Shown here in pieces: positions 1-7,028 of a DNA stretch of 64,000 bases (position 1 is its first letter; the number at the start of each line of letters is the position of its first letter). Made by a program: the position numbers and the translations under genes. Source of the DNA: QWHO01 sp039809865 (GTDB lineage Bacteria > Vulcanimicrobiota > Xenobia > Xenobiales > QWHO01); NCBI GenBank assembly GCA_039809865.1, contig JBDHVW010000005.1, positions 62,001 through 126,000 of the forward strand, in the 5' to 3' direction. Under the pieces are notes generated by a model. It did not search any database, was not told the DNA's origin, and saw only the letters and a list, made by a program, of their open reading frames with translations.

Positions 1-1422
1 GCCCAGGAGCTCGACGGCGTGCCCCAGATCCCCCTCTCGATCCTCGAGGACATGTGCGGCGCCCGCCTCACCGTGCAGGGCAACGACGCCTGGTTCGAGC
101 CGCTGATCAAGTCGGTGCGCGTGGATGGCAAGAAGCTGCTCATCGACTCCACTCTGGCCGTGCGCTGCAAGACCTTTCGCTTGAAAGAGCCCGACCGCTA
201 CGTCATCGACATCGCCGGCGCCGTGCTGGACACCGGCTCCAACAAGCTCGAAGACCCCGACCTGGGCGTGGTGCGCCTGGGCCAGTTCACACTGGGCCCG
301 GCGGTCAGCCGCATCGTCATCCCGACCACTCCGGGCGTCAACCTGCGCCCGACCAGCGGAGCCCCCGGCCAGCTGGCCTTCGCTCTCACGCTGCCCAGGT
401 CGGCTCCGGTGGCCACCGCCGCCCCTGCGCCGGGCCAGTCCTTTCCGGGCGCCAAGATTACCTCGGTCGCGTTCGAGCCGATGGTGGGCGGACATCGCCT
501 GATCGTCACCGCCGACGGCCCGGTGCAGTATGAGTGGCGTCGCTACAAGCAGCCCGACAACCGCTTCGTGCTGGACATCCCCAAGGCCGGCCTGGTTGGA
601 GCCAAGCAAGACTTCGACGGCGACGGCGCCTTTCTGGCCAACGTCCGCGTCTCCCAGTTCTCGGCCGAGCCCGACGCCGTGGTGCGGGTGGTTGCCGAGC
701 TCAATCGTCCCGCCCTCACCCGCATCACTCCGGGCGATGACGCCAACAGCTTCGTGCTCGAGATCATGGACCAGGCTCCTATCGAGTACGGCCAGACCCA
801 GGGTTACGGCGCCACCAGCTTTCCCAAGATCGGCGGCGGCGTCATCTGCATCGACCCGGGCCACGGCGGCTCGGATACCGGCGCCGTCAACCGCGCGCTG
901 GGCATCTGCGAGGCCGACATCACGCTGGACATCTGCCTGCGGCTGGCCGAGATCCTCAAACGCGAGGGCTGGAACGTGGTGATGACCCGCACCGACGATC
1001 GCGATGTCTCCTGGGCCGGCTCCCCCGACGCCCAGGAGCTGGGCGCCCGCGTCAAGGTGGGCGACGACTACGGCGCCGACCTCTTCGTGAGCGTGCACTG
1101 CAACAGCTCGGCCGGCTCCAGCGCCAACGGCACGTCCGTCTACTACTACAAGTCCTCCGACTACCTGCTGGCCCAGGAGCTGCACGGCAACATCGTCGCC
1201 GCCACCGGCCGGGCCAACCGCGGCATGCAGAAGAACCGCTTCTACGTGCTGGCCCACTCCAAGATCCCGTCGGTGCTGATCGAGACGGCCTTCATCTCCA
1301 ACATGACCGAAGCCAGGCTGCTCAATACCCCCGAATTCCGCCAGGGCATCGCCGAGGGCATCGCGGTGGGTCTGCGCCAGTACGCCTCGCGCTACATGAA
1401 CAAAGCCACCGCGAACCGTTGA
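1..1422 (+). CDS. N-acetylmuramoyl-L-alanine amidase with AMIN domains (5' end missing)
   Basis: Periplasmic zinc amidase that cuts the lactyl-L-alanine amide bond of peptidoglycan. The frame is open to the left edge of the window, so the start and any signal peptide lie outside; a GTG at 19 is probably internal. About 40-125 and 155-260 of the visible protein look like two AMIN (wall/septum targeting) beta-sandwich domains. From about 280 there is an Amidase_3 domain: DPGHGGSDTG gives the first zinc His, CEADITLDI the Glu, SVHCNS the second His, and LIETAFISN the catalytic Glu. The family is AmiC-like. Its stop TGA overlaps the TTG start of uppP, which suggests translational coupling of two wall genes. 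Confidence 0.92.
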   Translation, partial: AQELDGVPQIPLSILEDMCGARLTVQGNDAWFEPLIKSVRVDGKKLLIDSTLAVRCKTFRLKEPDRYVIDIAGAVLDTGSNKLEDPDLGVVRLGQFTLGPAVSRIVIPTTPGVNLRPTSGAPGQLAFALTLPRSAPVATAAPAPGQSFPGAKITSVAFEPMVGGHRLIVTADGPVQYEWRRYKQPDNRFVLDIPKAGLVGAKQDFDGDGAFLANVRVSQFSAEPDAVVRVVAELNRPALTRITPGDDANSFVLEIMDQAPIEYGQTQGYGATSFPKIGGGVICIDPGHGGSDTGAVNRALGICEADITLDICLRLAEILKREGWNVVMTRTDDRDVSWAGSPDAQELGARVKVGDDYGADLFVSVHCNSSAGSSANGTSVYYYKSSDYLLAQELHGNIVAATGRANRGMQKNRFYVLAHSKIPSVLIETAFISNMTEARLLNTPEFRQGIAEGIAVGLRQYASRYMNKATANR

Positions 1423-2207
1423 CCCCGGTCCAGCAGGCCGCCCTGCTGGGGGTGATCCAGGGATTGACGGAGTTCCTGCCGGTCTCGAGCTCGGCCCACC
1501 TGCGGCTGGTGCCCGAGCTGGCCGGGTGGCCCTATCTGGGCAAGGGTTTCGACGTGGCTCTCCACGGCGGGACCCTGCTCGCTTTGATGGCCTACTTTCG
1601 GGCCGAGCTTCTCAGGTTGCTCCAGGCTCTGCTCCCCGGGCGCGAGCCGGACGTGGTGGCACGCCGCCTGCTGGCCCGCCTGGCGCTGGCCAGCGTGCCG
1701 GTGGCCACGGTGGGCTACCTGCTGGAGAAGTTCCTCGAGAGCCACTTCCAGAGCTCGCTCTCGATCGCGTTCTGGCTGGCGCTGGTGGGCGTCTTGATGC
1801 TGCTGGCGGAGCGCGGCCCCGAGCGCGCCGGGCCCGTCGGTCTGGGGCAGGCTCTGGCGGTGGGCTGCGCTCAGGTCCTGGCGCTGTTCCCGGGAGCTTC
1901 GCGCTCGGGAACGACCCTGGCGGCGGCTCGCTGGCTCGGCTTGGAGCGTCGCGAGGCGGCCCGGTTCTGTTTCCTGATGGGCTTCCCGGTCATCCTGGGC
2001 GCCACGGTCTACAAGTTGCTCAAGCTCGAGGGCGGTCCGCCCGAGCTGCTGCTGACCGGAATGGCCTGCGCTGCCCTGAGCGGGCTGGTCGCCATCCACC
2101 TCTGCCTGCGGGTGCTGCCCCGCTGGGGTCTGGCGCCGTTCGCGCTGTATCGAATCGCTCTGGCGGTCCTCCTGGTTGCGAGGTCGGCAGTTGACAGTTG
2201 GCAGTAA
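1419..2207 (+). CDS. uppP: Undecaprenyl-diphosphatase UppP (BacA)
   Basis: Integral membrane enzyme that dephosphorylates undecaprenyl pyrophosphate to recycle the lipid carrier for wall and polysaccharide synthesis. The 262 residues match the family length. The (E/Q)xxxE region is QGLTEFLPVSSSAH near residue 14 and the second signature PGASRSGTT is near 158, with about seven hydrophobic helices. The TTG start sits in a TTGA overlap with the amidase stop. The last residues and the stop codon are encoded by a short heptanucleotide repeat (2186-2206), so the natural C-terminus may have been replaced by the repeat. Confidence 0.95.
   Translation: MTPVQQAALLGVIQGLTEFLPVSSSAHLRLVPELAGWPYLGKGFDVALHGGTLLALMAYFRAELLRLLQALLPGREPDVVARRLLARLALASVPVATVGYLLEKFLESHFQSSLSIAFWLALVGVLMLLAERGPERAGPVGLGQALAVGCAQVLALFPGASRSGTTLAAARWLGLERREAARFCFLMGFPVILGATVYKLLKLEGGPPELLLTGMACAALSGLVAIHLCLRVLPRWGLAPFALYRIALAVLLVARSAVDSWQ
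2186..2206 (+). repeat. Heptanucleotide tandem repeat (GGCAGTT family), 3 units
   Basis: GGCAGTT, GACAGTT and GGCAGTA follow one another without gaps and contain the last codons of uppP and part of its stop codon. The reverse complement belongs to the same CAACTGC/GTCGACA-type family found at 15687 and 31414. Confidence 0.7.
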
Positions 2208-2210
2208 AGT

Positions 2211-3524
2211 GTGGGTGTGCTGAGGATCTGGTTGATTTTGCTGCTGTTGGGCGTGGCCCGGGGAGAGACGCGTGAGCTGACGTTCATGCCGCCCGGACCG
2301 GGGGACTCGCTGTATCAGTATGCCACTTTCGAGGTCCCGCCCGGCACCGGCCGGGTGCATGTGGCCTACGCCTACGACAGGAACGGCAACACGGTCGACA
2401 TCGGTCTGTTCGACTGCCAGGGATTTCGCGGCTGGAGCGGGGGCAAGCGGTCCGAGTTCAGCGTGGCCGCGGACCGGGCGACGCCGGGCTACCTGCCGGG
2501 GCCGCTCCCGCCGGGCCAGTGGAAGGTGATCCTGGGGCTCTACCAGGTCCAATCCGAGGGGGTCACCATCCGCCTGACGATCGACGTGGAGCCCGGTTCC
2601 GCCACCCGGACCACGGCCTTTCCGCGAGCCTTCGGGGCGCGCGGCGGCCCGGGTTGGTACCGAGGCGATCTCCACATGCACACCGAGCACAGCGACGGCG
2701 ACCAGACGCTGGACGAGCTGGTGGCCTACGCGCTGGGGCATCACCTGCAATTTCTCGGGCTTACCGAGCACAACACGGTGAGCCACCACGGCGCCTTCAG
2801 CGACGAGGTGCTGCTGATCCCGGGCGAGGAAATCACCACGCGCCACGGCCATTGCAATGCCTGGGGCGAGCCCGCGGGCCACTGGCTCGACTTTCGCCAG
2901 CCCGTGGCAGCCCTCGTGAAAGAGGTCCACGAGCTCGGAGGGCTGATTTCGGCCAACCATCCCTACGCGCTCTGCAAAGGCTGCGTGTGGGAGTACGGGT
3001 TCGACCTGCCGCTCGACTCGGTGGAGGTCTGGAACGGCGCCTGGGACCCCACCGATGAGCAGGCCCTCGAGCTCTGGGTGGGCCTGCTGAAACAGGGCCG
3101 CCATCTTCCCCTGGTGGGCTCGAGCGATTCGCACAAGCTGTCCGAGCCGATCGGCAATCCGACGCTGCACGTCTGGGCCGAGGCCCTTTCGCAGCAAGCC
3201 GTGCTGGACGCTGTCAAAGCGGGCCGCTCGTTCGTGACCGCGACCCCGGCCACGCCGCCCCTCGCGTTGCGCGCGGGCGAGAAGCAAATCGGCGACACCG
3301 TGGTGATTCCGAACCCGGACCGGGTGCGCGTGCGCGCCGAAGGTCCGGGCCTGTTGACCCTGGTCACGCCGACCACGCGGCGTCCGGTCGAGAGCGGGGC
3401 CGAGGTGGAGCTGGCCTTCCAAAGCTCCGGGTTCGTCTATCTCGAGGCTCGCGACGAAAACGGCCAGATGCTGGGGCTCACCAACCCCATCTACGTAAAA
3501 ATCGCTACAATGGCTGCCCTTTGA
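2211..3524 (+). CDS. Secreted PHP-domain metallohydrolase (CehA/McbA type)
   Basis: Probable exported phosphoesterase/hydrolase of the PHP superfamily. A GTG start 3 bases after uppP gives a signal peptide with a leucine-rich core at residues 4-14. About 20-130 is a beta-rich N-terminal domain. The PHP core follows: DLHMHTEHSDG near 153 (HxH metal ligands), TEHN near 185, GEEITT near 205, NHPY near 249 and GSSDSH near 302. CehA/McbA relatives have this order; the substrate cannot be read from sequence. The 3' end overlaps the convergent acyltransferase gene by 20 bases. Confidence 0.85.
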   Translation: MGVLRIWLILLLLGVARGETRELTFMPPGPGDSLYQYATFEVPPGTGRVHVAYAYDRNGNTVDIGLFDCQGFRGWSGGKRSEFSVAADRATPGYLPGPLPPGQWKVILGLYQVQSEGVTIRLTIDVEPGSATRTTAFPRAFGARGGPGWYRGDLHMHTEHSDGDQTLDELVAYALGHHLQFLGLTEHNTVSHHGAFSDEVLLIPGEEITTRHGHCNAWGEPAGHWLDFRQPVAALVKEVHELGGLISANHPYALCKGCVWEYGFDLPLDSVEVWNGAWDPTDEQALELWVGLLKQGRHLPLVGSSDSHKLSEPIGNPTLHVWAEALSQQAVLDAVKAGRSFVTATPATPPLALRAGEKQIGDTVVIPNPDRVRVRAEGPGLLTLVTPTTRRPVESGAEVELAFQSSGFVYLEARDENGQMLGLTNPIYVKIATMAAL

Positions 3525-4695
3525 GCGTCTCCACCATCTTGCCCTCGAAGATCTTGGGCCTGGTCTCGTCGTAGACGGTGCCGGTCAGCGCTTCCTTGCC
3601 TTTGCCCAGAGCCCGGTGCAGGTCTTCCGTGATGGCGTTGATCGCCATGCGCGGCCGCTCGCCGGGCTGGAAGTAGGTCTCCGGCACGATGGGCTTGCCC
3701 ACCAGCACTTTGGCGACGTAGCGGTTGCGCCAGGCCTCGTTCAATCCCAGCGTGCCGGCGGCGCCCAGGCTGCCCACGATGGGAGCCATCGTGTCCGGGG
3801 CGAGCGCGCAGGCCAGGCCTCCGAAGAGGCCTCCGGCCAGGGCGCCCAGCGCGCCTCCCTTCAGCATCGCGGCGAAACGGGGAGCCTGGTTGTGTTTCAC
3901 GCGGGCGGGCGTGGTGTGCTTCTTCAGGCCGCCCCAGATCTTGGCGCCCGCCAACGAGCCGCTCAGGGCGCCCATGGCGGCGCGCGCGGCCAGGCCGCCG
4001 TTGGCGCCCGCATAGATGGTGGCGGTGGCCACCCCGACCGCGGCCAGCACGCCCACCGCCAGCTCGGTGTAGCGGGGCTTGTCGTCGGGAGCGTAGTGAA
4101 TGGAGATCGGGATGATCGACCTGGCGCCGCCGGAAATGGCGGCCGCGGCCACGCCCTTCTTGATGGGGGCGACGGTCCCGTCGTCATACTCTTCCTGAGG
4201 GATGGTGCCCTCGGGGAAGATCACCATATCCTTGCCGCCCTCGAGGATCTCCTTGGTGTGCCGCATCGTGGCGGGCGCGGCCCCTTCGCGGTTGACGGGG
4301 AAAGCGCCGCCCCAGGTGATGATCTTGCCCCCCAGACCGCGGAAGATCTGCTGGTTGGCCATCGAGCGCACGTCCCGGTCGAGCACCGCGAACACGACCG
4401 CCGGGTCGAACACGCTGGGATGCGTGGGGGCGAAGATGTGGCCCCCGTCGCCCTTCTCGGGCAGGTTCTCCGCGCCCTCGACCTCGATGCGGTATTTCAT
4501 GGCGACCAGTCCCTTGCACAGAGGGCGCAGGATGTTCGTGAAGCGCGGGGCGGACCGGCCATCGGGCGGACCGGAATAGTCGATCACGTCCGAGCCGAAC
4601 GTGGCTTTGGGCTTCTCGGCCTCGGCCGGGGGCGCTTCGCCCTCGGCTTTCTGAGCCCGCGTATAGAGATGAGTGGTCGCGGCGGTGACCTGCAT
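3505..4695 (-). CDS. PlsC-like 1-acylglycerol-3-phosphate O-acyltransferase
   Basis: Glycerolipid acyltransferase of the PlsC family. The catalytic HX4D block is HPSVFD near residue 92 and the phosphate-binding block is FPEGT near 160. Two glycine/alanine-rich hydrophobic stretches (about 215-240 and 270-310) are inserted in the C-terminal half, making it longer (396 residues) than a minimal PlsC of about 240. The N-terminal 50 residues are charged and low in complexity. ATG start with GGGGA 8 bases upstream. It diverges from the carF-like gene across 130 bases, and both starts are preceded by a TTTCAGG/TTTTAGG element, which supports a joint lipid role. Confidence 0.85.
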   Translation of the reverse strand: MQVTAATTHLYTRAQKAEGEAPPAEAEKPKATFGSDVIDYSGPPDGRSAPRFTNILRPLCKGLVAMKYRIEVEGAENLPEKGDGGHIFAPTHPSVFDPAVVFAVLDRDVRSMANQQIFRGLGGKIITWGGAFPVNREGAAPATMRHTKEILEGGKDMVIFPEGTIPQEEYDDGTVAPIKKGVAAAAISGGARSIIPISIHYAPDDKPRYTELAVGVLAAVGVATATIYAGANGGLAARAAMGALSGSLAGAKIWGGLKKHTTPARVKHNQAPRFAAMLKGGALGALAGGLFGGLACALAPDTMAPIVGSLGAAGTLGLNEAWRNRYVAKVLVGKPIVPETYFQPGERPRMAINAITEDLHRALGKGKEALTGTVYDETRPKIFEGKMVETLKGQPL

Positions 4696-4740
4696 GGCAT
4701 CGTCCCCTTTATCTAGTCGTGCCCAGAATGGGCCAGGGGG

Positions 4741-4757
4741 CTCAAAGGTACCTGAAA
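4741..4757 (-). promoter_or_regulatory. TTTCAGG...GAG element upstream of the plsC-like gene
   Basis: On the minus strand TTTCAGGTACCTTTGAG lies 46-62 bases before the plsC-like ATG. The copy at 28330-28346 differs at one of 17 positions. It does not look like a sigma70 promoter; I infer a shared promoter or operator. Confidence 0.5.
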
Positions 4758-4774
4758 CTGGCTTTTCATGAAGA

Positions 4775-4790
4775 TTTTAGGGACCCCGAG
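4775..4790 (+). promoter_or_regulatory. TTTTAGGGA...GAG element upstream of the carF-like gene
   Basis: TTTTAGGGACCCCGAG ends 35 bases before the carF-like ATG and resembles TTTCAGGGATACTGAG at 11747-11762. It is part of the proposed shared upstream motif. Confidence 0.4.
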
Positions 4791-4825
4791 CATGATGTCT
4801 TTACTTCCGAACAGGTGAGGCAGAT

Positions 4826-5881
4826 ATGCAAGTATTACAAGCGCAGGTTCCGGCCCTGAAGACGCTCACAAGCGCTCAGGGAGCCGCGGAGATGAAACCC
4901 GCGGCAGATGCCAACATCGACGACAAAGCTGGCGTCGACCACAATCAACTGGAGTATTACACTCCCGCTCCCGAAGAGATCGTCCCCGAGGACGTCAAAG
5001 CCAAGATCACGACGCCCCTGGCAAACAAGGTGGCGTGTGGCGCTGTGATCGGCTCGGGCGCCTGGCTGGCGGCCAACATCGTCGCCCAGGCGGTGGGCAC
5101 CGGCAGCGTTCCTGGCGCAATCGGCGTCGGATTGGGAGCCGTCGCCGCGATGGCCGCGGGACACGTGGCGGCCGACCTCGGCAGCGGTATCTTCCACCAC
5201 TGGATCGACAATTATCCGACCTACAAGACGCCGGTGATCGGCGACATGGCTTACGAATTCCAGGTCCACCACCACAAGATCCACGACCTCGAGCACGAGA
5301 CCATCTGGACCAACATGTCGGCGGCGGGCAAGTATATGTGGGCGCCAATGCTGGCCGTGGCGGCCACCGGCCCCCACTGGGCCATCCAGGCCTTCACGCT
5401 CGGCATGACCGGCGGCTCGTTCATCGCTCAGGGCTCGCACCGCTGGACGCACGAGAAGAACCCGCCCGCCATCGCCAAGGTGCTGCAGAAGCTGCACATC
5501 ACCCAGTCCAAGGAGAGCCACGCCATCCACCACAAGATGCCGTGGGCCGACAACTACTGCATCGTCAACGGCATGTGGAACCCGTTGCTCTCCAAGACGC
5601 ACTTCTTCCGCAAGTGGGAGAAGCTGATCTTCGACGTCACCGGCAAGGAGCCGCACTGCTGGCAGGATCCCGGCGTGAAGGCCTTCGCCAAGGGCGAGAT
5701 TACCGAGAGCCAGTTCCTGGCCGACCAGGGCATCAACCGCAAGATCTTCCGCGGCATCGTGAAGGGACAGTTCGACGCCGAGTACGAGCGCCGGCAGGCC
5801 CTGCGCCAGGCCAAACGCGACGAGATCGAAGCCAGGATCGAGGCCCGCACCCACAAGCCCGAGGACCTGGCCAAACACTAA
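4826..5881 (+). CDS. carF: CarF/PEDS1-type plasmanylethanolamine desaturase (Kua/TMEM189 family)
   Basis: Predicted integral membrane di-metal desaturase that introduces the vinyl-ether bond of plasmalogens. Histidine clusters characteristic of the TMEM189/CarF lipid desaturase family are present in order: FHHWID near 124, VHHHKIHDLEHE near 147, GSHRWTHE near 202 and HAIHHKMPWADNYCI near 231, followed by the family-like NGMWNPLL and a WE...TGKEP tail. Hydrophobic stretches lie near 72-115 and 172-197. An N-terminal extension of about 65 acidic residues and a charged C-terminal helix are extra. A GGTGAGG ribosome-binding site precedes the ATG. The gene is divergent from a PlsC-like acyltransferase. 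The family call rests on the His motifs; activity is inferred. Confidence 0.85.
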   Translation: MQVLQAQVPALKTLTSAQGAAEMKPAADANIDDKAGVDHNQLEYYTPAPEEIVPEDVKAKITTPLANKVACGAVIGSGAWLAANIVAQAVGTGSVPGAIGVGLGAVAAMAAGHVAADLGSGIFHHWIDNYPTYKTPVIGDMAYEFQVHHHKIHDLEHETIWTNMSAAGKYMWAPMLAVAATGPHWAIQAFTLGMTGGSFIAQGSHRWTHEKNPPAIAKVLQKLHITQSKESHAIHHKMPWADNYCIVNGMWNPLLSKTHFFRKWEKLIFDVTGKEPHCWQDPGVKAFAKGEITESQFLADQGINRKIFRGIVKGQFDAEYERRQALRQAKRDEIEARIEARTHKPEDLAKH

Positions 5882-5902
5882 GACTTCTCACTGGCCCCTT
5901 TG

Positions 5903-5938
5903 GAAAAGCCGGGACGTGTCAAAGCGTCGCGGCTTTTC
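5903..5938. terminator. Bidirectional hairpin terminator
   Basis: GAAAAGCCG and GACG pair with CGTC and CGGCTTTTC around an 8-base loop, between the convergent carF-like and phosphatase genes. A/T runs at both stem ends suit termination in both directions. Confidence 0.7.
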
Positions 5939-5957
5939 GCTTTGGGCGCGAGCCTCC

Positions 5958-7028
5958 TCAGGGCGCTTCCCGAAAGCGAATGGCCAGCACCACCACGTCG
6001 TCGTCCTGCTGCCCGCCCGTCAGCTTGAAAAGGCGGTCGGTCAGCTCGCTGACGGGGCGCGAGCACTCGGCCAGCAGCGTCTTCTTCACCGGCTCCTCGC
6101 CCAGGCGGCCGGCCCCCGGGACCGGAGCGTTCGTCAGCCCGTCGGTATAGCACAGGAACACGTCACCCGGGGACACCTCGAAGGAGTCTTCCGTCAGTGC
6201 CAGCTCGGGCGCCACTCCCAGGGGCAGGCCCTGGCCCACCACCTCGGTCAACTCGCCGTTGCGGCAGAGGTAGGCCGGCTCGTGACCCGCATTACAGCAG
6301 GTCAGGCGCCCGGAGGGCCCGTCGTACTGGGCCGCCAGGCAGGTCACGAACATCGAGTCGGGCAGAAACGGCCCCAGGCGCTCCTGAACCATTGTCAGCA
6401 GGTGGGCAGGGCCCGTGCAGCGCGGCATGGTCTCCTCGAAGAGACCGCGCAGCACGCTCACGACCAGGGCGGCCGATGGGCCTTTGCCGGAAACATCGGC
6501 CAGCACGAGCGCGGTGCCGTTGCTCATGTTGCGCACGTCGAAGAAGTCGCCTCCCAGCGCGAACGCCACCTCGAAGCGCACCGAGCCTTCGACCCAGCGC
6601 AGTCCGCTCAGGTCCGAGCGCAGCAGGGCCAGCTGCACTCCCCGCGCGTCCGTCAAGGCCTGCTCGAGACGCTGCTGCGTCTCGTGCAGCTGGGCCCGGC
6701 TTTCCTCGACCTGTTGCAGGTAGGCGCGTTGAGCCGCCGCGCCCATCCCCAGCACCACCCACTGCACCACGGTCAGCGCGTCGTTGGAAAGATACAGTAA
6801 ATCCTCGCGCAGCGAGGGCTCCTTGATGAACGTGGCGCCCAGATCCACGAGGGTGCACATGGCGGTGGTCCACATGACGCCCGGAATGCCGCCCGTCCAA
6901 CCGCCGGCCAGGATGACCAGGGCGTAGCAGAGGGAGAGGTTGATATTGAGCCCGATTTGGTAATCGACCAGACCGATCAGCAGCGTGACCAGAACGAGGG
7001 CCAGCCGGATCAGCCGTTCGCGGCTCAC
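5958..7028 (-). CDS. Membrane-anchored PP2C-type (SpoIIE/RsbU) Ser/Thr phosphatase
   Basis: Signalling phosphatase. Residues 8-75 and 85-105 are hydrophobic and form a multi-helix membrane sensor; about 105-135 is a short coiled coil; 140-350 is the SpoIIE domain. Metal-binding aspartates are visible in GGDFFD near 158, DVSGKG near 177, YTDGLTNA near 293 and DDDVVVL near 343. Such proteins usually dephosphorylate anti-anti-sigma partners, but no STAS or RsbW-like gene is in the window. The GTG start shares GTGA with the stop of the upstream coiled-coil gene, so the two are likely translated together. Confidence 0.88.
   Translation of the reverse strand: MSRERLIRLALVLVTLLIGLVDYQIGLNINLSLCYALVILAGGWTGGIPGVMWTTAMCTLVDLGATFIKEPSLREDLLYLSNDALTVVQWVVLGMGAAAQRAYLQQVEESRAQLHETQQRLEQALTDARGVQLALLRSDLSGLRWVEGSVRFEVAFALGGDFFDVRNMSNGTALVLADVSGKGPSAALVVSVLRGLFEETMPRCTGPAHLLTMVQERLGPFLPDSMFVTCLAAQYDGPSGRLTCCNAGHEPAYLCRNGELTEVVGQGLPLGVAPELALTEDSFEVSPGDVFLCYTDGLTNAPVPGAGRLGEEPVKKTLLAECSRPVSELTDRLFKLTGGQQDDDVVVLAIRFREAP

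Noticed and set aside
1392..3422. 676-aa minus-strand frame over uppP and the PHP gene
   Set aside because: Arg/Gln/His-rich antisense artefact; the plus-strand genes have clear motifs.
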